Shown: piece after piece, positions 34,999-45,577 of the stretch
How positions within the stretch are numbered: the stretch's first letter is position 1
How the letters are laid out: each line of letters opens with the position of its first letter
Assembly (NCBI GenBank): GCA_010094045.1
Contig: ML986845.1
Coordinates: 1-50,598, forward strand
Direction of reading: 5' to 3'
DNA from: Lojkania enalia
Taxonomy: Eukaryota; Ascomycota; Dothideomycetes; Pleosporales
Length of the DNA stretch: 50,598 nucleotides
Position numbers and translations under genes: made by a program
Notes under the pieces: generated by a model
Databases searched by the model: none
Seen by the model: the letters and a program-made list of their open reading frames with translations, nothing else
Told to the model about the DNA's origin: nothing

Positions 34999-35561
34999 GA
35001 TGAGTGACTAGGAGCAAGAATGCTTGGAAATAGTAAATTCGAGCTGCTGTGACGGTCGCGCTGATGTTCTGTCTGCGATGTTGCAATTGCGCGCCAAGGG
35101 TAGTTAGGCCCGCTTTGGGAACCCGGAGAATGCTGCCAGGAAGTCGCAGTGGTTATTCGAGATGAATTCCGATGCGATATTTACACATGAGCGATGTTGT
35201 TGCGATGGTATGATGGAGTCGGTGGCGGCGGTGGTTCTGTGAGGTTGGACGAAGCTCGGAGGTTTGCGGAGTTTGCCCATAACGGGAATCCCATGTAGTG
35301 GTACCATTAGCATTGCATAGTTTAAACAATAGGCACAAGAGGACGCTTGCATAGTTCCAAATTCAGAAAACCTATATGAATAAGGACTATGAATCATTTG
35401 GTATTCGAGGCACACTCGATTTAAACCTATTTATGACAGTCTCGATAAAATCTTCCGTCAACTCCATTTATGCTTCCTCGACGCAAAAGAATAGAATACA
35501 TCTCCTAGGTCACCTTGACCAAGCCATCATACAGCGATGTATAGTATCTCTTAAAAATCTT
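34999..35561. other. Spacer between PRP6 3' end and ADA1 start
   Basis: 563 bp between two minus-strand genes. No conserved ORF. It should contain the ADA1 promoter on its left side and the PRP6 3' UTR on its right side. Confidence 0.4.
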
Positions 35562-38449
35562 CTATTCAGCCTTGGTCACAGCGATTTTGAGAATCTCTTC
35601 CACTCCCTTCTTCGCGTTCTTCGGGTCCTTCCTGACGCTCTGCCAGATCTCTCCATGCTTGGGTTCAGCCATAACAGTCCTATTCATGACTTCTGCCTGT
35701 TTCTCCTCCGTGCCATGTTGTAGCAAAAACTTGTAGTACCAGACCCAGCCATCACCGAAATCTGGATCTAGATTGACCGCCCTCGTAAACCACGTACCAG
35801 CTTTGTCGAGTTTCCTCTCACCCCAAAAGATACGGGCCACAACAACGAATAGTATGGGATCATTCTCTACTTTCTTTATAGCTTCAAGAGCTCGTGGCTT
35901 GCGCTGCGTTCGAGTTTCTAGATACATGATCTTCTCCGCCCACAAAATTCCTGATTGCGGGCACTGTTGCAGTGCTACCGCCATAAGTTGCTGTGCAGCG
36001 TTCATGTTATTCGCTCGGCGTTCCAGACGGACAGCTTCACAAAGAATTTGCGCGCTCTTTGGGTTCTGTTGTCGACCTCGGTCTAGTGTAGATCTGGCCT
36101 TGACTATCGCACCTTGCTTTTCTTGGATGCGGGCAAGTAATATGAAGAGAATAGGAGCCTTTGGATTCGCTCGGGTTCCAATAGAAAAAGCTTCTTGAGC
36201 CTCTTTCAGCTTTGACATCGACTCATAGATCTGGCCTTTGACAGCATGCAACTTCCAGCTACCAGGCCACGTCTGGAGCCCCTCATTCACCAAGTCGAGG
36301 GCTGCATCAAGGTTTCCTAATTGACGTTCGAGAACCGCTGACTTCATGAAGATACGATCTGTCGCTGCTGTATCTCGAGCAAGTCTGAGGAAGGCACGAG
36401 CTTGATCGTACTGATTTGCATCAACTTCAAAGTCAACAGCTCTAGTGTAGAGGTTTTCGTTGCCAGGAAGCGATTGGAAAGATCGAGCAATGACATTCCG
36501 CGCGTCGTTCGGTCTGTCTGCCTGCCACATTTCTCGAGCATACATGAGCCAGAGGGATTCTGATTGGGGACAAGTATCGACAGCTCGCTCTAGAACATCT
36601 AGGAGTGTGTCGATTGAACCGTGACGCTTTTCTAAATCTGCTGCCTCATGCCATACCTTGGTGCTCTGCGGGAACACGCTAATAGTATGTTCAAGAATCG
36701 CCCTTGCGGTTTCGTATCGTGACCTGGCAATGCTGTCCTTGGCATCCTGCAACCAAGTGTCCCTCCTTTCGTCGTCCTCATCCAACTTCCATCCTACAGT
36801 GGATTTGATGATGGACCCAGCTGTCACAATGGCACCCTCCTCTTCGCAAATTTCGGCTTGTTTGATCCAGTCCTCCCGTTTCAGCATTGCGTTCTCTTTG
36901 ATCAATGCCTTAACCGCACGCTCCATGATCTTATCACAAAGGTTCTCTTTCCCGAGCTGCTCCTGTAGCCTACAGGCCTGGACCCAGACTGCCCAGCTTG
37001 TTGGAATGGCCTTGCGAGCAGCGTTGAGAATTTGTTGGGCTTCGTCTGGATCACTGACACGTGCATACGAGATCCACAACTCTTCTGAGAGTTTCACAGT
37101 ATCAACCGCTTTTGCGAAGAGCATTTTGACAGCCTCAATGTCCTCAGTGTCGTTAATGAGCATCTTCCAAAGCTCGACAGATTGCGGGTTATGGTCGAGC
37201 GCCTGGCGTGTAACCTTCTTGCGATCATTTGCTGTCTTTTCAAGTTCAATAGCAGCAAGCCAGAGCTTGATCGCTTTGGGGTTCTGCTTGATACCTGTGG
37301 CCGCGATGATCTTAGCGTTGTGGATGTTATCTCTATTAATTCGAATGGCCTCCTCCCAGACCGCCGTGGAGCGAGGACACATCTCGCAACCTTTCTGAAT
37401 AACTTTTTTAGCAGTGCCAATCTTTCCAGCGACTTCTTCAAGCCGACAAAGCGCTACATATCCAGGCCCATTATGCACGTTCGTCTTGACAGCAGATTCA
37501 AGTAGCGTTCGGGCCCGGTTAATATCTTCTACCGGAATCTCCCCTTGAGCCTGCGATTTCTCTAGGGCTGTGATATACCCTCGCGGATCAACAGATGTGG
37601 AAGTGCCAGATACGGCAGTCTGAGCACCATTTGTGCTTGAAGCTGCGGAGTCTAACCGGACCTGAAGCGCAGACTTCTGGGCGGCGCCAATGGATGCAAA
37701 ATTTGTCATAGTTCCATCGCTAGACTCCGTAGATATCGACGTGTCTAGCTCGCCGACCTGAGAAGCAGCCGAGATGACGCTATCAGGAACCGCATATGCG
37801 CGCTGATTGCTTAATCGCGCCTCTCGGGCTCGCTTCGCCTTTCCGGTCATGTCTCCAACTTCTGGGAGTGCAGCCCATTCCTCTTCAGTGACACTACCAA
37901 GTGATCGTTTCAGGTCGGCGAATTGCAACTGAATCTTCGGGTTGTTTCGCTCATAATCTTCGCGCTCCTTTTTCTCGCGAGCTTCCCTATACGACAGGAT
38001 ATGGTCGGTATCTGTTCGTGGCGAAACCAACGTTGATGAACACTCCAACGATAAAGAAGGGAAGGGGGAGGAAATGGGTTTACTGACCTTCGAGCTCGTC
38101 GCCGCTTATCCATCTTCTCGTCAATCTCCTGATATATCCGATCTGCCTCATCGTCGTCTTTGTCGTAATTCATTCCGCTTGAGAACAAACCGACCTCATT
38201 ATCTGGATCCTGAAACCGATCCTCATCTTCGTCCTCCTCTTTCTTCTCGACCGCACCATAAGCTGAGGGGGCTGCCTGACCGAGCTGAGCGGCACGCTTA
38301 GCCAGCATTTCCTTCATTTGTTCCTCTGACGGCCCCTCACGCGCAGGTCCTAGATCACTTCGCGTTGTAAATCCAGTTGCGCCGCGCCCGAGACCTGCAA
38401 CATAGTTCTCGGGCGCGGGCATGGAAAGGAAATCTCGACGTCCGCTCAT
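35562..38449 (-). CDS. prp6: Pre-mRNA splicing factor PRP6/Prp1 (U4/U6.U5 tri-snRNP)
   Basis: HAT/TPR-repeat scaffold that bridges U5 and U4/U6 in the tri-snRNP. Exons (minus): 38088-38449 and 35562-37986, giving 928 aa, normal for the family. The start MSGRRDFLSMPAPENYVAGL with GRGATGFTTRSDLGPAREGP is the conserved PRP1_N domain (about residues 1-150). DADRIYQEIDEKMD-like text appears as DEADRIYQEIDEKMDKRRRA, and the intron (37987-38087) falls between RRRARR and EAREKKERE. NNPKIQLQFADLKRSLGSVT follows. HAT repeats cover about 270-910, e.g. GPGYVALCRLEEVAGKIGTA, CPRSTAVWEEAIRIN, FPQSTKVWHEAADLEKRHGS and CPQSESLWLMYAREMWQADR. An ATG at 38515 lies in frame upstream but adds a non-conserved leader, so 38449 is preferred. 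Confidence 0.94.
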
Positions 38450-39477
38450 CGTGCTGGTTGTGATGGAAGAACAGTGGAAGACTCGAGGGGGGGTATCCCA
38501 GTTATGATAAAACAAATAGCAATGGAGACTGGAGTACGAACTACGTGAGGGGGAATGGGGAGGGAACGTAGAAGAGAAAGTGGCTCAAGAAAAAAGCACT
38601 CTATAAGAAGTAGAAAAGCCGCCGTACTCAATCGTCCGACGAGAGAATGTGGGGAAGGCGGAGAGTTTGTTGGCCGAAGAAACGGCGGCAATGAGGTCGA
38701 AGTTCCAAGATTCGGCAAGGCTGAAAATTGGCTGACGTCTCAAGCGCTAGTCCCAAACAGTGACTTTGCATCTTAGATCATGTGATGGCGCGTTATTCGC
38801 GAGGAGGGGGGCATTAGATCTGAAATGGAATTTGGGCAGAGCATCACGGTATATGACGATGGTGAGTCTAACGACGATCTGATCTGTGAACATTTTAATA
38901 TGAATAGAGAAGCTCTACGGAATGCAGCATCGTTCCTCTTTGCGGTCACACTGGCTAGCTGAAGCTTCTTTGCCATTCTAATATCCAGATAGATTCTATG
39001 CAAATTAGATACGACCGGTTAATAAAAGGTTCCGCGGATAGTAATAGTATCTAGTGCTGCCTATGGACGATGATCTATTTTTTTAATACGAGCTACATCC
39101 GAATTCCGGACCGTGCAAAGACTCGCTAATATACTTGACAACAGGATATACATATAAAATATGACGTTCGGAAACTTAAATAACGTGATATGGCTTTGCT
39201 CTTCTGCTAATTGGCGCCTGAAACTGGTACACATCTGTCATACGTCGTTCCTCGTCATAGTCTTAATATGCACTGTGTACATAAATCAGGCCCTCACGTC
39301 GCTGATTCTCCACAAACCGGGGCCTTACCGTTGGTGGGCTCGGGGGCTAGTGCGGTTGGGAGAGGAGGGAGGGGCGGCGATACAGGTGAGGCAGCCGTTC
39401 GAATGGCGATATCGCTGCGAAGGTCTTTGGAGCTGGAGGACATTAATGAACAGTACACTACAATCTCATTATGAATT
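38450..39477. other. Spacer between FlbE 3' end and PRP6 start
   Basis: 1,028 bp; the PRP6 promoter is at its left end and the FlbE 3' UTR at its right end. An AT-rich middle part (about 38770-39200) has no conserved ORF. Short open frames at 39211-39474 and 39294-39593 overlap the FlbE 3' end on both strands and are not conserved as far as I can see. Confidence 0.45.
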
Positions 39478-40123
39478 CTACCTCTTCGATCGTCTTGCTT
39501 TGCTTCCGCTGAACCACTTCTTGAAGCCTTTGGCTTGGCGCTTACCCTGTCGAGCAAGTATCTTAGTATTGCTATTGCAACGGAATGAGTCAAATATGTA
39601 TGAGAAGGCGTACCTCATCGCTCACTGTCTCCAGTTCTTCACCCCTAGCAAAATTGCTGTGTGCGCTAGTTGGAGTAACCTCACTTGCAGTGGAACTCCC
39701 CTCGGCAGGAGGATGCCACCGCTCTACATCGCCATTGACCACGACAAACCAGCCGACTTTCTCTCCAGGAGCAAGCTTGTCACGTAAATCCACCAAGGCG
39801 TCCCAAGCGTCATTTGCAACACCCTTCCCCCGCAGCTCATCAACATCGACACTCAATTGTATTTCATGTACTTGATCGCAGACGTAGGCATAAGGATGAT
39901 CTTTCGAAATCAGATCTTCGGGGTCGTACTGCTCAATAAAGCGTAGGGAAGGCAGTTTCGGCATAATATCTGGGTATAACTGGTTGAAATTGTCCATGAG
40001 CTCGGAAGCAGTCGCAGGCGCCATGAGCCATTCTGGCGCGCAGTCGTCGAGATTCTGGAGGATGATATGGATGCGGATGAGCGGGCGCGGCCAGCGGAAG
40101 CCATGAACTAGCCATGTAGGCAT
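39478..40123 (-). CDS. flbE: FlbE-like developmental regulator
   Basis: Small protein of the FlbE family. In Aspergillus FlbE acts with FlbB at the hyphal tip to switch on conidiation. Exons (minus): 39614-40123 and 39478-39546, giving 192 aa (FlbE is about 200 aa). The start MPTWLVHGFRWPRPLIRIHI is the family's conserved N-terminus. ILQNLDDCAPEWLMAPATAS, LPSLRFIEQYDPEDLISKDH, PYAYVCDQVHEIQLSVDVDE, LRGKGVANDAWDALVDLRDK and LAPGEKVGWFVVVNGDVERW follow. The second exon codes GKRQAKGFKKWFSGSKARRS plus KR and is strongly basic. An ATG three codons upstream (MLK) is also in frame. The family assignment rests on remembered similarity. Confidence 0.8.
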
Positions 40124-40981
40124 CTTGAGCAAGGCAGAGGGAGAAGCGAGTGTTTTTAGTGGTGCAATCGTAGCGTCGACTTTTATAGTTGGGCGCGTTG
40201 CAGAGCCAGCCTACAGAATCGCGCAAGCGAGACCCAGTTATAAGCTTCGATATCTGCAAGGCCGAGTTAGTTCTCTCTCGACTGTTCGGGCCCATCTCTG
40301 CCTTACAGCGGGAACTCGGTGAGACGATAATGGAGACGTGTGGGAACCGAATAATGTGAGACAAAATTAGAAGTTCAATGGTGCATCCGCTCTAGTCATT
40401 CAACTACGGGGCGGCCCCAGCGTCGCACATGCTTGTAGTAAAGCGGTTCTTATGCTATTTTCATACGCTCCGTGCTGCAGTGAGGGGAAGATGTTCGCGG
40501 TTGTGTAGCGCGTATACGGTTAGCTGGCGTGTTCTGGTTCCCTAACCGTCACACGACTCATGTGAACAGATGCCAGGTCTGTGCGACCAGTATGATTTGA
40601 GAGACGTCAATATACGTGCAGACGATACTCCGTGAAGAGAGCAGGAGGGGGAGCGAGCTTGATTAACCGTGGGCTGGCCCATTGTGACACTAAGGAGTCG
40701 GGATGCACTGAGCATTGGGCTGAGGTGCAAGGGTGGTGCCGGTCATTGCACGGTTCAGCCTACGATCTATGGCGCTGCAGGTCACCTGGGCACCCAAGCC
40801 GGCGGTCCCACCCGCTCCGCTCCATCCTTGCCTAGCCGACCGATTTGTTTTGAGGGCACAGCGTCCTCTCCTCCCCGTTGAGATTGTTGTCACGACTGTA
40901 TTCTATCGCTCATGACGGCTTGATCTGACGGTCCAACATCTCTTCCCTTACCTTCTCTTCCTCGCCCTCCCGCCCGCTACG
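40124..40981. promoter_or_regulatory. Divergent region between FlbE and CWC25
   Basis: 858 bp between two genes reading away from each other, so both promoters lie here. The last 60 bp before CWC25 is a C/T-rich leader. Short overlapping ORFs at 40632-40915 do not resemble known proteins. Confidence 0.4.
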
Positions 40982-42281
40982 ATGCCTCTGTAAGTTCCCC
41001 GCACTTGCCCCGAAGCCATGTCTGCGCGCATATTACGATGCCATGTACTGACAAATCTGCAGTCATCTGCTGGGCAAGAAGGTCACCACATCGCATCATT
41101 CGGCGCATTTATTTGAGGCTAATTTGACGCAGTCATGGAATGTGTACAACCCCGCCAATATTGCCCGCGTGAGGGCCGACGAGGCCGCAGCCGCCGCTCG
41201 AGAAACTGCAGAGGAGCGGCGCATGCAAGAGCTTGATGCCGAGCGTCGAGACGCAATCCTTCGAGGACAAACCCCCCCTCCATTGCCTGAGGAGGCCACG
41301 CAGCACGATGATAAAGGCAGAAGGCGGACGGACGAAGATACAATCGGTCGCAATAGGAAGCGGAGACGCCTTGCCGGCGAAGATGACACAGATCGAGATA
41401 TCCGACTTGCGAGGACTTCTACCGCGCTGAGGGACGAAGATAATGTCGCCGTGCTGAAACTCAGGGAATCCGCGAGCGATGCTCCCTTGACAGACTATGC
41501 TGGTAACATCAATCTATTCCCTATAGACCTGAAGGAGGCAAGGAAGCGTGAGAAGAACGCAGAGGTGGAGAAGGACAAGAAAAAAAGGGAGCAGGAGTTC
41601 GAAGACCAATATACTATGCGGTTCTCCAATGCAGCTGGTAGAGGAGGCCTTGAGCGTCCTTGGTATGCTGCAGCTGGCTCAAAGACTGCCGAAGAGTTTG
41701 AATCTGCAGATAAAGCCCTTGACTATCCTGGGTTCGAGAGCAAAGATGTTTGGGGCAATGAAGATCTTCGACGTAAGGAGAGAGAACAAGTTCGCATAAC
41801 CTCCGCCGACCCGTTAGCTTTCATGCAAAAGGCTCAAGCTCAATTGAAGAGGTCTCGGGAGGAGAAGAAGAAATACAATGAACAGCGGGACAAAGAGCTT
41901 AGAGAGTTGAGGGCCGCACAGGAGAGAGAGCACAGAAGAGATCGCCATGGCAAACGGAAGAAACCGACTGAGGATGACATTGAGAGCTTCTCTTTGGATG
42001 CTCGATCTCACAATAGGAACCGCTCATCCAAGCATCGGCATGAGCATCGCCATGGGAGTCGAACTCGAAGCCGTGAGAGGCGGCAGGAGGGTAAGTTGTT
42101 ACATCGACATGACCAGAGACGCAGTCGTAGTCCGAGTCGTAGCCGTACTCGAGACCGACGACCAGATCACAAATCACCTTATCAGCGTGAACGATCGAGT
42201 CGCAGCCCTGAGCATCAGCGCGATAGACGGAGCTCGCACACCAACCACAGCAGGCTCGAACATGGCAGAAGTTTCGTTTGA
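40982..42281 (+). CDS. cwc25: Pre-mRNA splicing factor CWC25
   Basis: Step-one splicing factor that joins the activated spliceosome after Prp2 and stabilises the branch helix. Exons: 40982-40989 (8 nt), 41063-41081 (19 nt) and 41133-42281, giving 391 aa. Joining them yields MPLHLLGKKSWNVYNPANIA, the conserved N-terminus of fungal CWC25; no single open frame gives this. The central part has LFPIDLKEARKREKNAEVEK and DPLAFMQKAQAQLKRSREEK. FEDQYTMRFSNAAGRGGLER with PWYA matches the family block. The C-terminal third is RS/RD-rich (RSRSPSRSRTRDRRPDHKSP). A GTAAGT at about 42090, within an open frame, could be a further donor but is not needed. Confidence 0.9.
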
Positions 42282-42924
42282 GAGCCCGCGAATGGTTATT
42301 TTTACCAAAGCGCAATTTCATCCTCGACTAGCCTAGCAAGCCTTAGGTACCTTGATCAAGCGCCGGAGTTTTCTGAATCCCTACCTATGTCCAGTCCAAT
42401 CCTTAAAATCCGCAAATACGTAAGCCCCACTTCTGCCTTGTTTCTGTTAATGCTTCGGGACATGCGAACGAGATTGTTGGCGAATTGGCGATTACCTTAC
42501 CTATTACGGAAGCATTCGCTAGCGCTTCCGCCTAGAGCACGTACCCGCATACATTTCGGAGGGTGTTTCGGCTCAAATATAGCCCGTACATGACATTGTT
42601 CACATTGAAAACGCCACAGATGTTAAAGCATTAGGGTATCAATTGGCTGGCTTTCCCACCTTACGGGGTGACGAACTGTATGCTCCTTTAGGCTTCTGCG
42701 CGCATCCCTGCTGGTACGTAATAGCCCCACCGAGGGGCAGTGGAAAGCCCCTCGGCTGTGTGAGAGCTGCGAACTGGAAATATTTAAGACCTCTTTCGCC
42801 GACGCAGAGTGGGGAGTAATTCAGGCCTCATCCTATCTTCAACAGTATTTGCAGTGTAATTTACGCTTCCTTCCTCAAAGCTCACCCTTAGCTTGACTCA
42901 AGTATTACGACATACTCAGACAAA
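42282..42924 (+). promoter_or_regulatory. Promoter region of the dienelactone-hydrolase gene
   Basis: 643 bp without a conserved ORF. It holds an inverted STRE pair (42730-42755), a TATTTAA box at 42781-42787 about 140 bp before the ATG, and an ATTGG (inverted CCAAT) near 42643. The left end is the CWC25 3' UTR. Confidence 0.5.
42730..42755. promoter_or_regulatory. Inverted STRE pair forming a perfect 9-bp hairpin
   Basis: CCGAGGGGC at 42730-42738 and its exact reverse complement GCCCCTCGG at 42747-42755 flank an 8-nt loop. Each arm contains the stress response element core AGGGG/CCCCT. It lies about 170-195 bp before the start of the next gene. Confidence 0.55.
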
Positions 42925-43920
42925 ATGGCATCCAACCCCCCTAGCAAATGCTGCACCATCGGTGTCAAGCACGAGGGTACTGCTACGGGAGAGGTGAAGA
43001 AGATTGGCGACGGTTCGTTGCCTACTCGTTGACCGGTGGGACACTTCTCATATCCTGCAGCCCGCACCTACTTCTCCTATCCCGAGAACAAGAGCACTCA
43101 GAATGCAGTCCTTATCTTGTCTGGTCAGTCTACTAAATAGCCTTCAAGGAATACACAGTATTAACCCAATAGCAGACATTATGGGCATCGATTTGATCAA
43201 TTCCCAGCTGTACAATCTACCGCGTATTTTCTCCCGGTTTTCGGGCTAAGGTTACACAGCATCGCCGACCAGTTCGCCGCCAATGGGTACTTCACAGTCA
43301 TGCCCGATCTCTTCAATGGCAACGTTGTCCCGTTGAATCCGCCAGATGGCTTCAACATCATGGATTGGATTCAAAACGAAATGCCCAAGGTTCCCGCCGT
43401 CGACAAAGTCATCGAAGACGTCCTCAAAGAGCTTCGCGGCCCACTCGGTGCCAAACGGGTTGGCGGTGTCGGATACTGTTTTGGCGGAAAGTACGTGTGC
43501 AGGTTCTTGAAAACGGGCAAGCTCGATGCGGGATTCATCGCGCATCCGAGTTTCGTGGACAAGGGGGAAGTCGAGGCGATTCAGGGGCCGTTGAGCATCG
43601 CTGCCGCAGGTATGCACATCGCCACCTCGTCAACCCCATTACGATAATTCTGCAATTGCTACTAAACCGATGAATGGATGGACACTGACGCATGACTGTG
43701 AATAATAGAAACCGACCAAATTTTCCCCGCGGAGAAACGCCACGAGACCGAAGCCATACTCCAGAAAATGAGCATCCCCTACCAAATCAACCTCTTCTCC
43801 GACGTGGAGCACGGCTTCGCGGTGCGCTCTGATCTCTCCAAGCCCCGCCAGAAGTTCGCAAAGGAGCAGGCGTTCTTCCAGGCGGTGCACTGGTTCGACG
43901 AATATGTCAAGTCCTCGTAA
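42925..43920 (+). CDS. Dienelactone hydrolase family protein
   Basis: Alpha/beta-hydrolase of the DLH family, cytosolic by lack of any signal. Exons: 42925-43012, 43061-43123, 43176-43209, 43260-43609, 43709-43920, giving 248 aa. The N-terminus MASNPPSKCCTIGVKHEGTA is the fungal type. After IADQFAANGYFTVMPDLFNG comes the nucleophile elbow VGGVGYCFGGKYV with the catalytic Cys; ETDQIFPAEKRHE carries the acid and DVEHGFAVR the His. The full Cys-Asp-His triad is present, so it should be active. Introns are 48-99 nt. Exon 3 is only 34 nt. The true substrate is unknown; fungal relatives include yeast AIM2-like proteins. An inverted STRE pair in its promoter suggests stress control. Confidence 0.9.
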
Positions 43921-43936
43921 GTCCGTCCGTCCGTCC
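43921..43936 (+). repeat. (GTCC)4 microsatellite
   Basis: Four perfect GTCC units directly after the stop codon of the dienelactone-hydrolase gene. Confidence 0.85.
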
Positions 43937-43941
43937 GAGTT

Positions 43942-44244
43942 TCAGTATGTCTTGCTACGGGCGCGGGAGAGCGGGGGTGTCTTGTCTGTAAGAATGAGGA
44001 TGGGGATTGTTTCGGAGGAGTCTTCGTTTTCGTCTGAGGGGGTGAGGTTTGCGTGACGGGGGGAGCAGAATGCGAGAAGCGATGTAGTAACGTAGGTTAT
44101 GGATGATACAATGAGGTAGACGAAGTAGAAGAACGCCCAGATGCAATAGAACGTTATCACGAACTCGAGAAGCTGTTCTAACAGTGTGCTATAGGACGAC
44201 GACGGAGAAGTTGTAAGGGCTGGTGGCGGAAGCAGGGCGGGCAT
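43942..44244 (-). CDS. Small single-pass membrane protein, unknown
   Basis: Single open frame of 100 aa on the minus strand. MPALLPPPALTTSPSSSYST is a Pro/Ser-rich head. A long hydrophobic stretch (LLEFVITFYCIWAFFYFVYL and on through VSSITYVTTSLLAF, about residues 25-60) can form one or two membrane helices. The tail is hydrophilic with an acidic patch (SDENEDSSE) and a basic end (RARSKTY). I do not recognise the family. Its stop lies 21 bp from the convergent dienelactone-hydrolase stop. No intron is needed. The balance of a Ser/Pro head, hydrophobic core and charged tail suggests a real gene. Confidence 0.5.
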   Translation of the reverse strand: MPALLPPPALTTSPSSSYSTLLEQLLEFVITFYCIWAFFYFVYLIVSSITYVTTSLLAFCSPRHANLTPSDENEDSSETIPILILTDKTPPLSRARSKTY

Positions 44245-44978
44245 TGTTTTGGATTTGGCTTGTGCTTATGCGGAGTAATGATGAGATTGAGTGTTGTGAA
44301 TGGCTTTGCGTTGTGCTGATGTAGAGACGGAGACTTGATACCGTGTTGGGCGGCCTAAATGGAGGCCGTGTGGATGGATTGATGATGTTGGAATCTGGCG
44401 GCTGGAGAGGGTATGTTATTTATCCTGTAAGTGGTTGTGACTACTGGGCCTGTGTATCGACCTTTCCTTTACACGAAATTCATTTATTCCTCTTGCGTTT
44501 ATCATTCCTCCGCCCTTGCCTCGATCCTGCATCCCTCTTCCCGTCTCCTTATTCTCCTTACTCTCCCCACCCGTTCATATGGTCCAGCTGCCCATACCTA
44601 CCTATTAGTACCTAAATTACCAGAGAAACAGCTATCAAATCAGCCTTCCCAAGTAAAAATGTCATAACAGTAAACCCTCAATATTATTCATCACCCATGA
44701 ATTCAGTCTCGAGTCCATCTCAGATTAATCGGCTAATGAAGTCAATTGTCTAGTCAGGCAGTGTGGAGTCAGGCCTGTGATGCGTGCTAGTATCATCATT
44801 TCTTGCGTATGATACGGGACTACTACTAGCTGCCAAGGAATGTTTATCGCTTTAGTCATAGGTGCTTTGGTGTACTGTTGCAGGAGAAGTGTGCATGTCG
44901 TCGTGAAAGAGACATCCATTCTCGAAGTTATCTAACGATTTCGTTTACATCTCCAAGGGAAAGAAACAAATTCCATAT
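44245..44978. other. AT-rich spacer, start of right-hand gene desert
   Basis: No conserved coding region. A C/T-rich stretch at about 44450-44600 has a short open frame on plus that I do not trust. The promoter of the small membrane protein (minus) should lie at the left end. Confidence 0.4.
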
Positions 44979-45350
44979 TCACAATCTCCCGTTTGCTATG
45001 GCGTGAACTCCCCTATCGACCTCTGCTACCTTTTCACGTGGTGTTTTACCACGTGGTCGCCTGAACCCCGTCTTGGCGGTCTGGATATATGTTTTTAAAC
45101 ATCCTCTCTCCGCGCTCTTACACTGCACACTCCGATCGTTCGAGACGTGGCTCTCCAGAAGGTCATATTTCAGAAATTCATGGCCTACCTGCCGGCTACT
45201 AAAACAAGCCAGTGGTGGATTTTCAAGTCCAGCTCGAGACTGCGTTCTCTGAAAGCATACTACAAAATTCCTTATGATTTGCTTGCCAACGACTAAATAC
45301 CGAGCGTGACCAAACCATATACTACGAAATTTTTGTTTCCTTAAAAGCAC
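44979..45350 (-). pseudogene. Open remnant covering part of the 93-bp repeat array
   Basis: Minus-strand frame of 123 aa that runs through three neighbouring repeat units (LRKQKFRSIWFGHARY, LVVGKQIIRNFVVCF, QRTQSRAGLENPPLACF, FSSRQVGHEFLKYDLL) and then a Lys/Arg-rich tail (GFRRPRGKTPREKVAEVD). No known domain is recognised. It may be the 3' end of a decayed repeat-protein gene, or just a chance open run across a non-coding minisatellite. Confidence 0.3.
45035..45055. repeat. Perfect inverted repeat with two CACGTG boxes
   Basis: CACGTGGT (45035-45042), a 5-nt loop, and ACCACGTG (45048-45055). Each arm holds a palindromic CACGTG E-box. It lies just outside the 93-bp repeat array. Confidence 0.65.
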
Positions 45351-45577
45351 GGTTTTACTGCCTATGACTTGCTCGCTAGTGACTAAAAACGGAGATATCG
45401 ATCACTGATATCCTGCCCGACTCTGCTCTCTAAAATAAGCTCAGAAATCTTTAATAGGCATTTTCGGGTGACTAAAAGGGCAACGAAACTAAATGATGAA
45501 GTACTCTTGAGACTCTGTTCTCTAAAACGTTAAGGAAATCTATTCATGGATTAGTTGCTAGCGACTTTAAAAGAGAC
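45110..45577 (-). repeat. Five degenerate tandem copies of a roughly 93-bp unit
   Basis: Read on the minus strand, five neighbouring copies begin at about 45577, 45480, 45390, 45300 and 45203. Each starts with a half-site close to TTTTAGTCGCTAGCAAGCAA and, about 45 nt later, has a second half-site close to TTTTAGAGAACAGAGTC. Copy length is 89-95 nt. By-eye identity is roughly 55-65 percent, so the array is old. In two copies the two half-sites share only the TTTTAG core, suggesting an ancestral 46-bp dimer. Confidence 0.65.
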
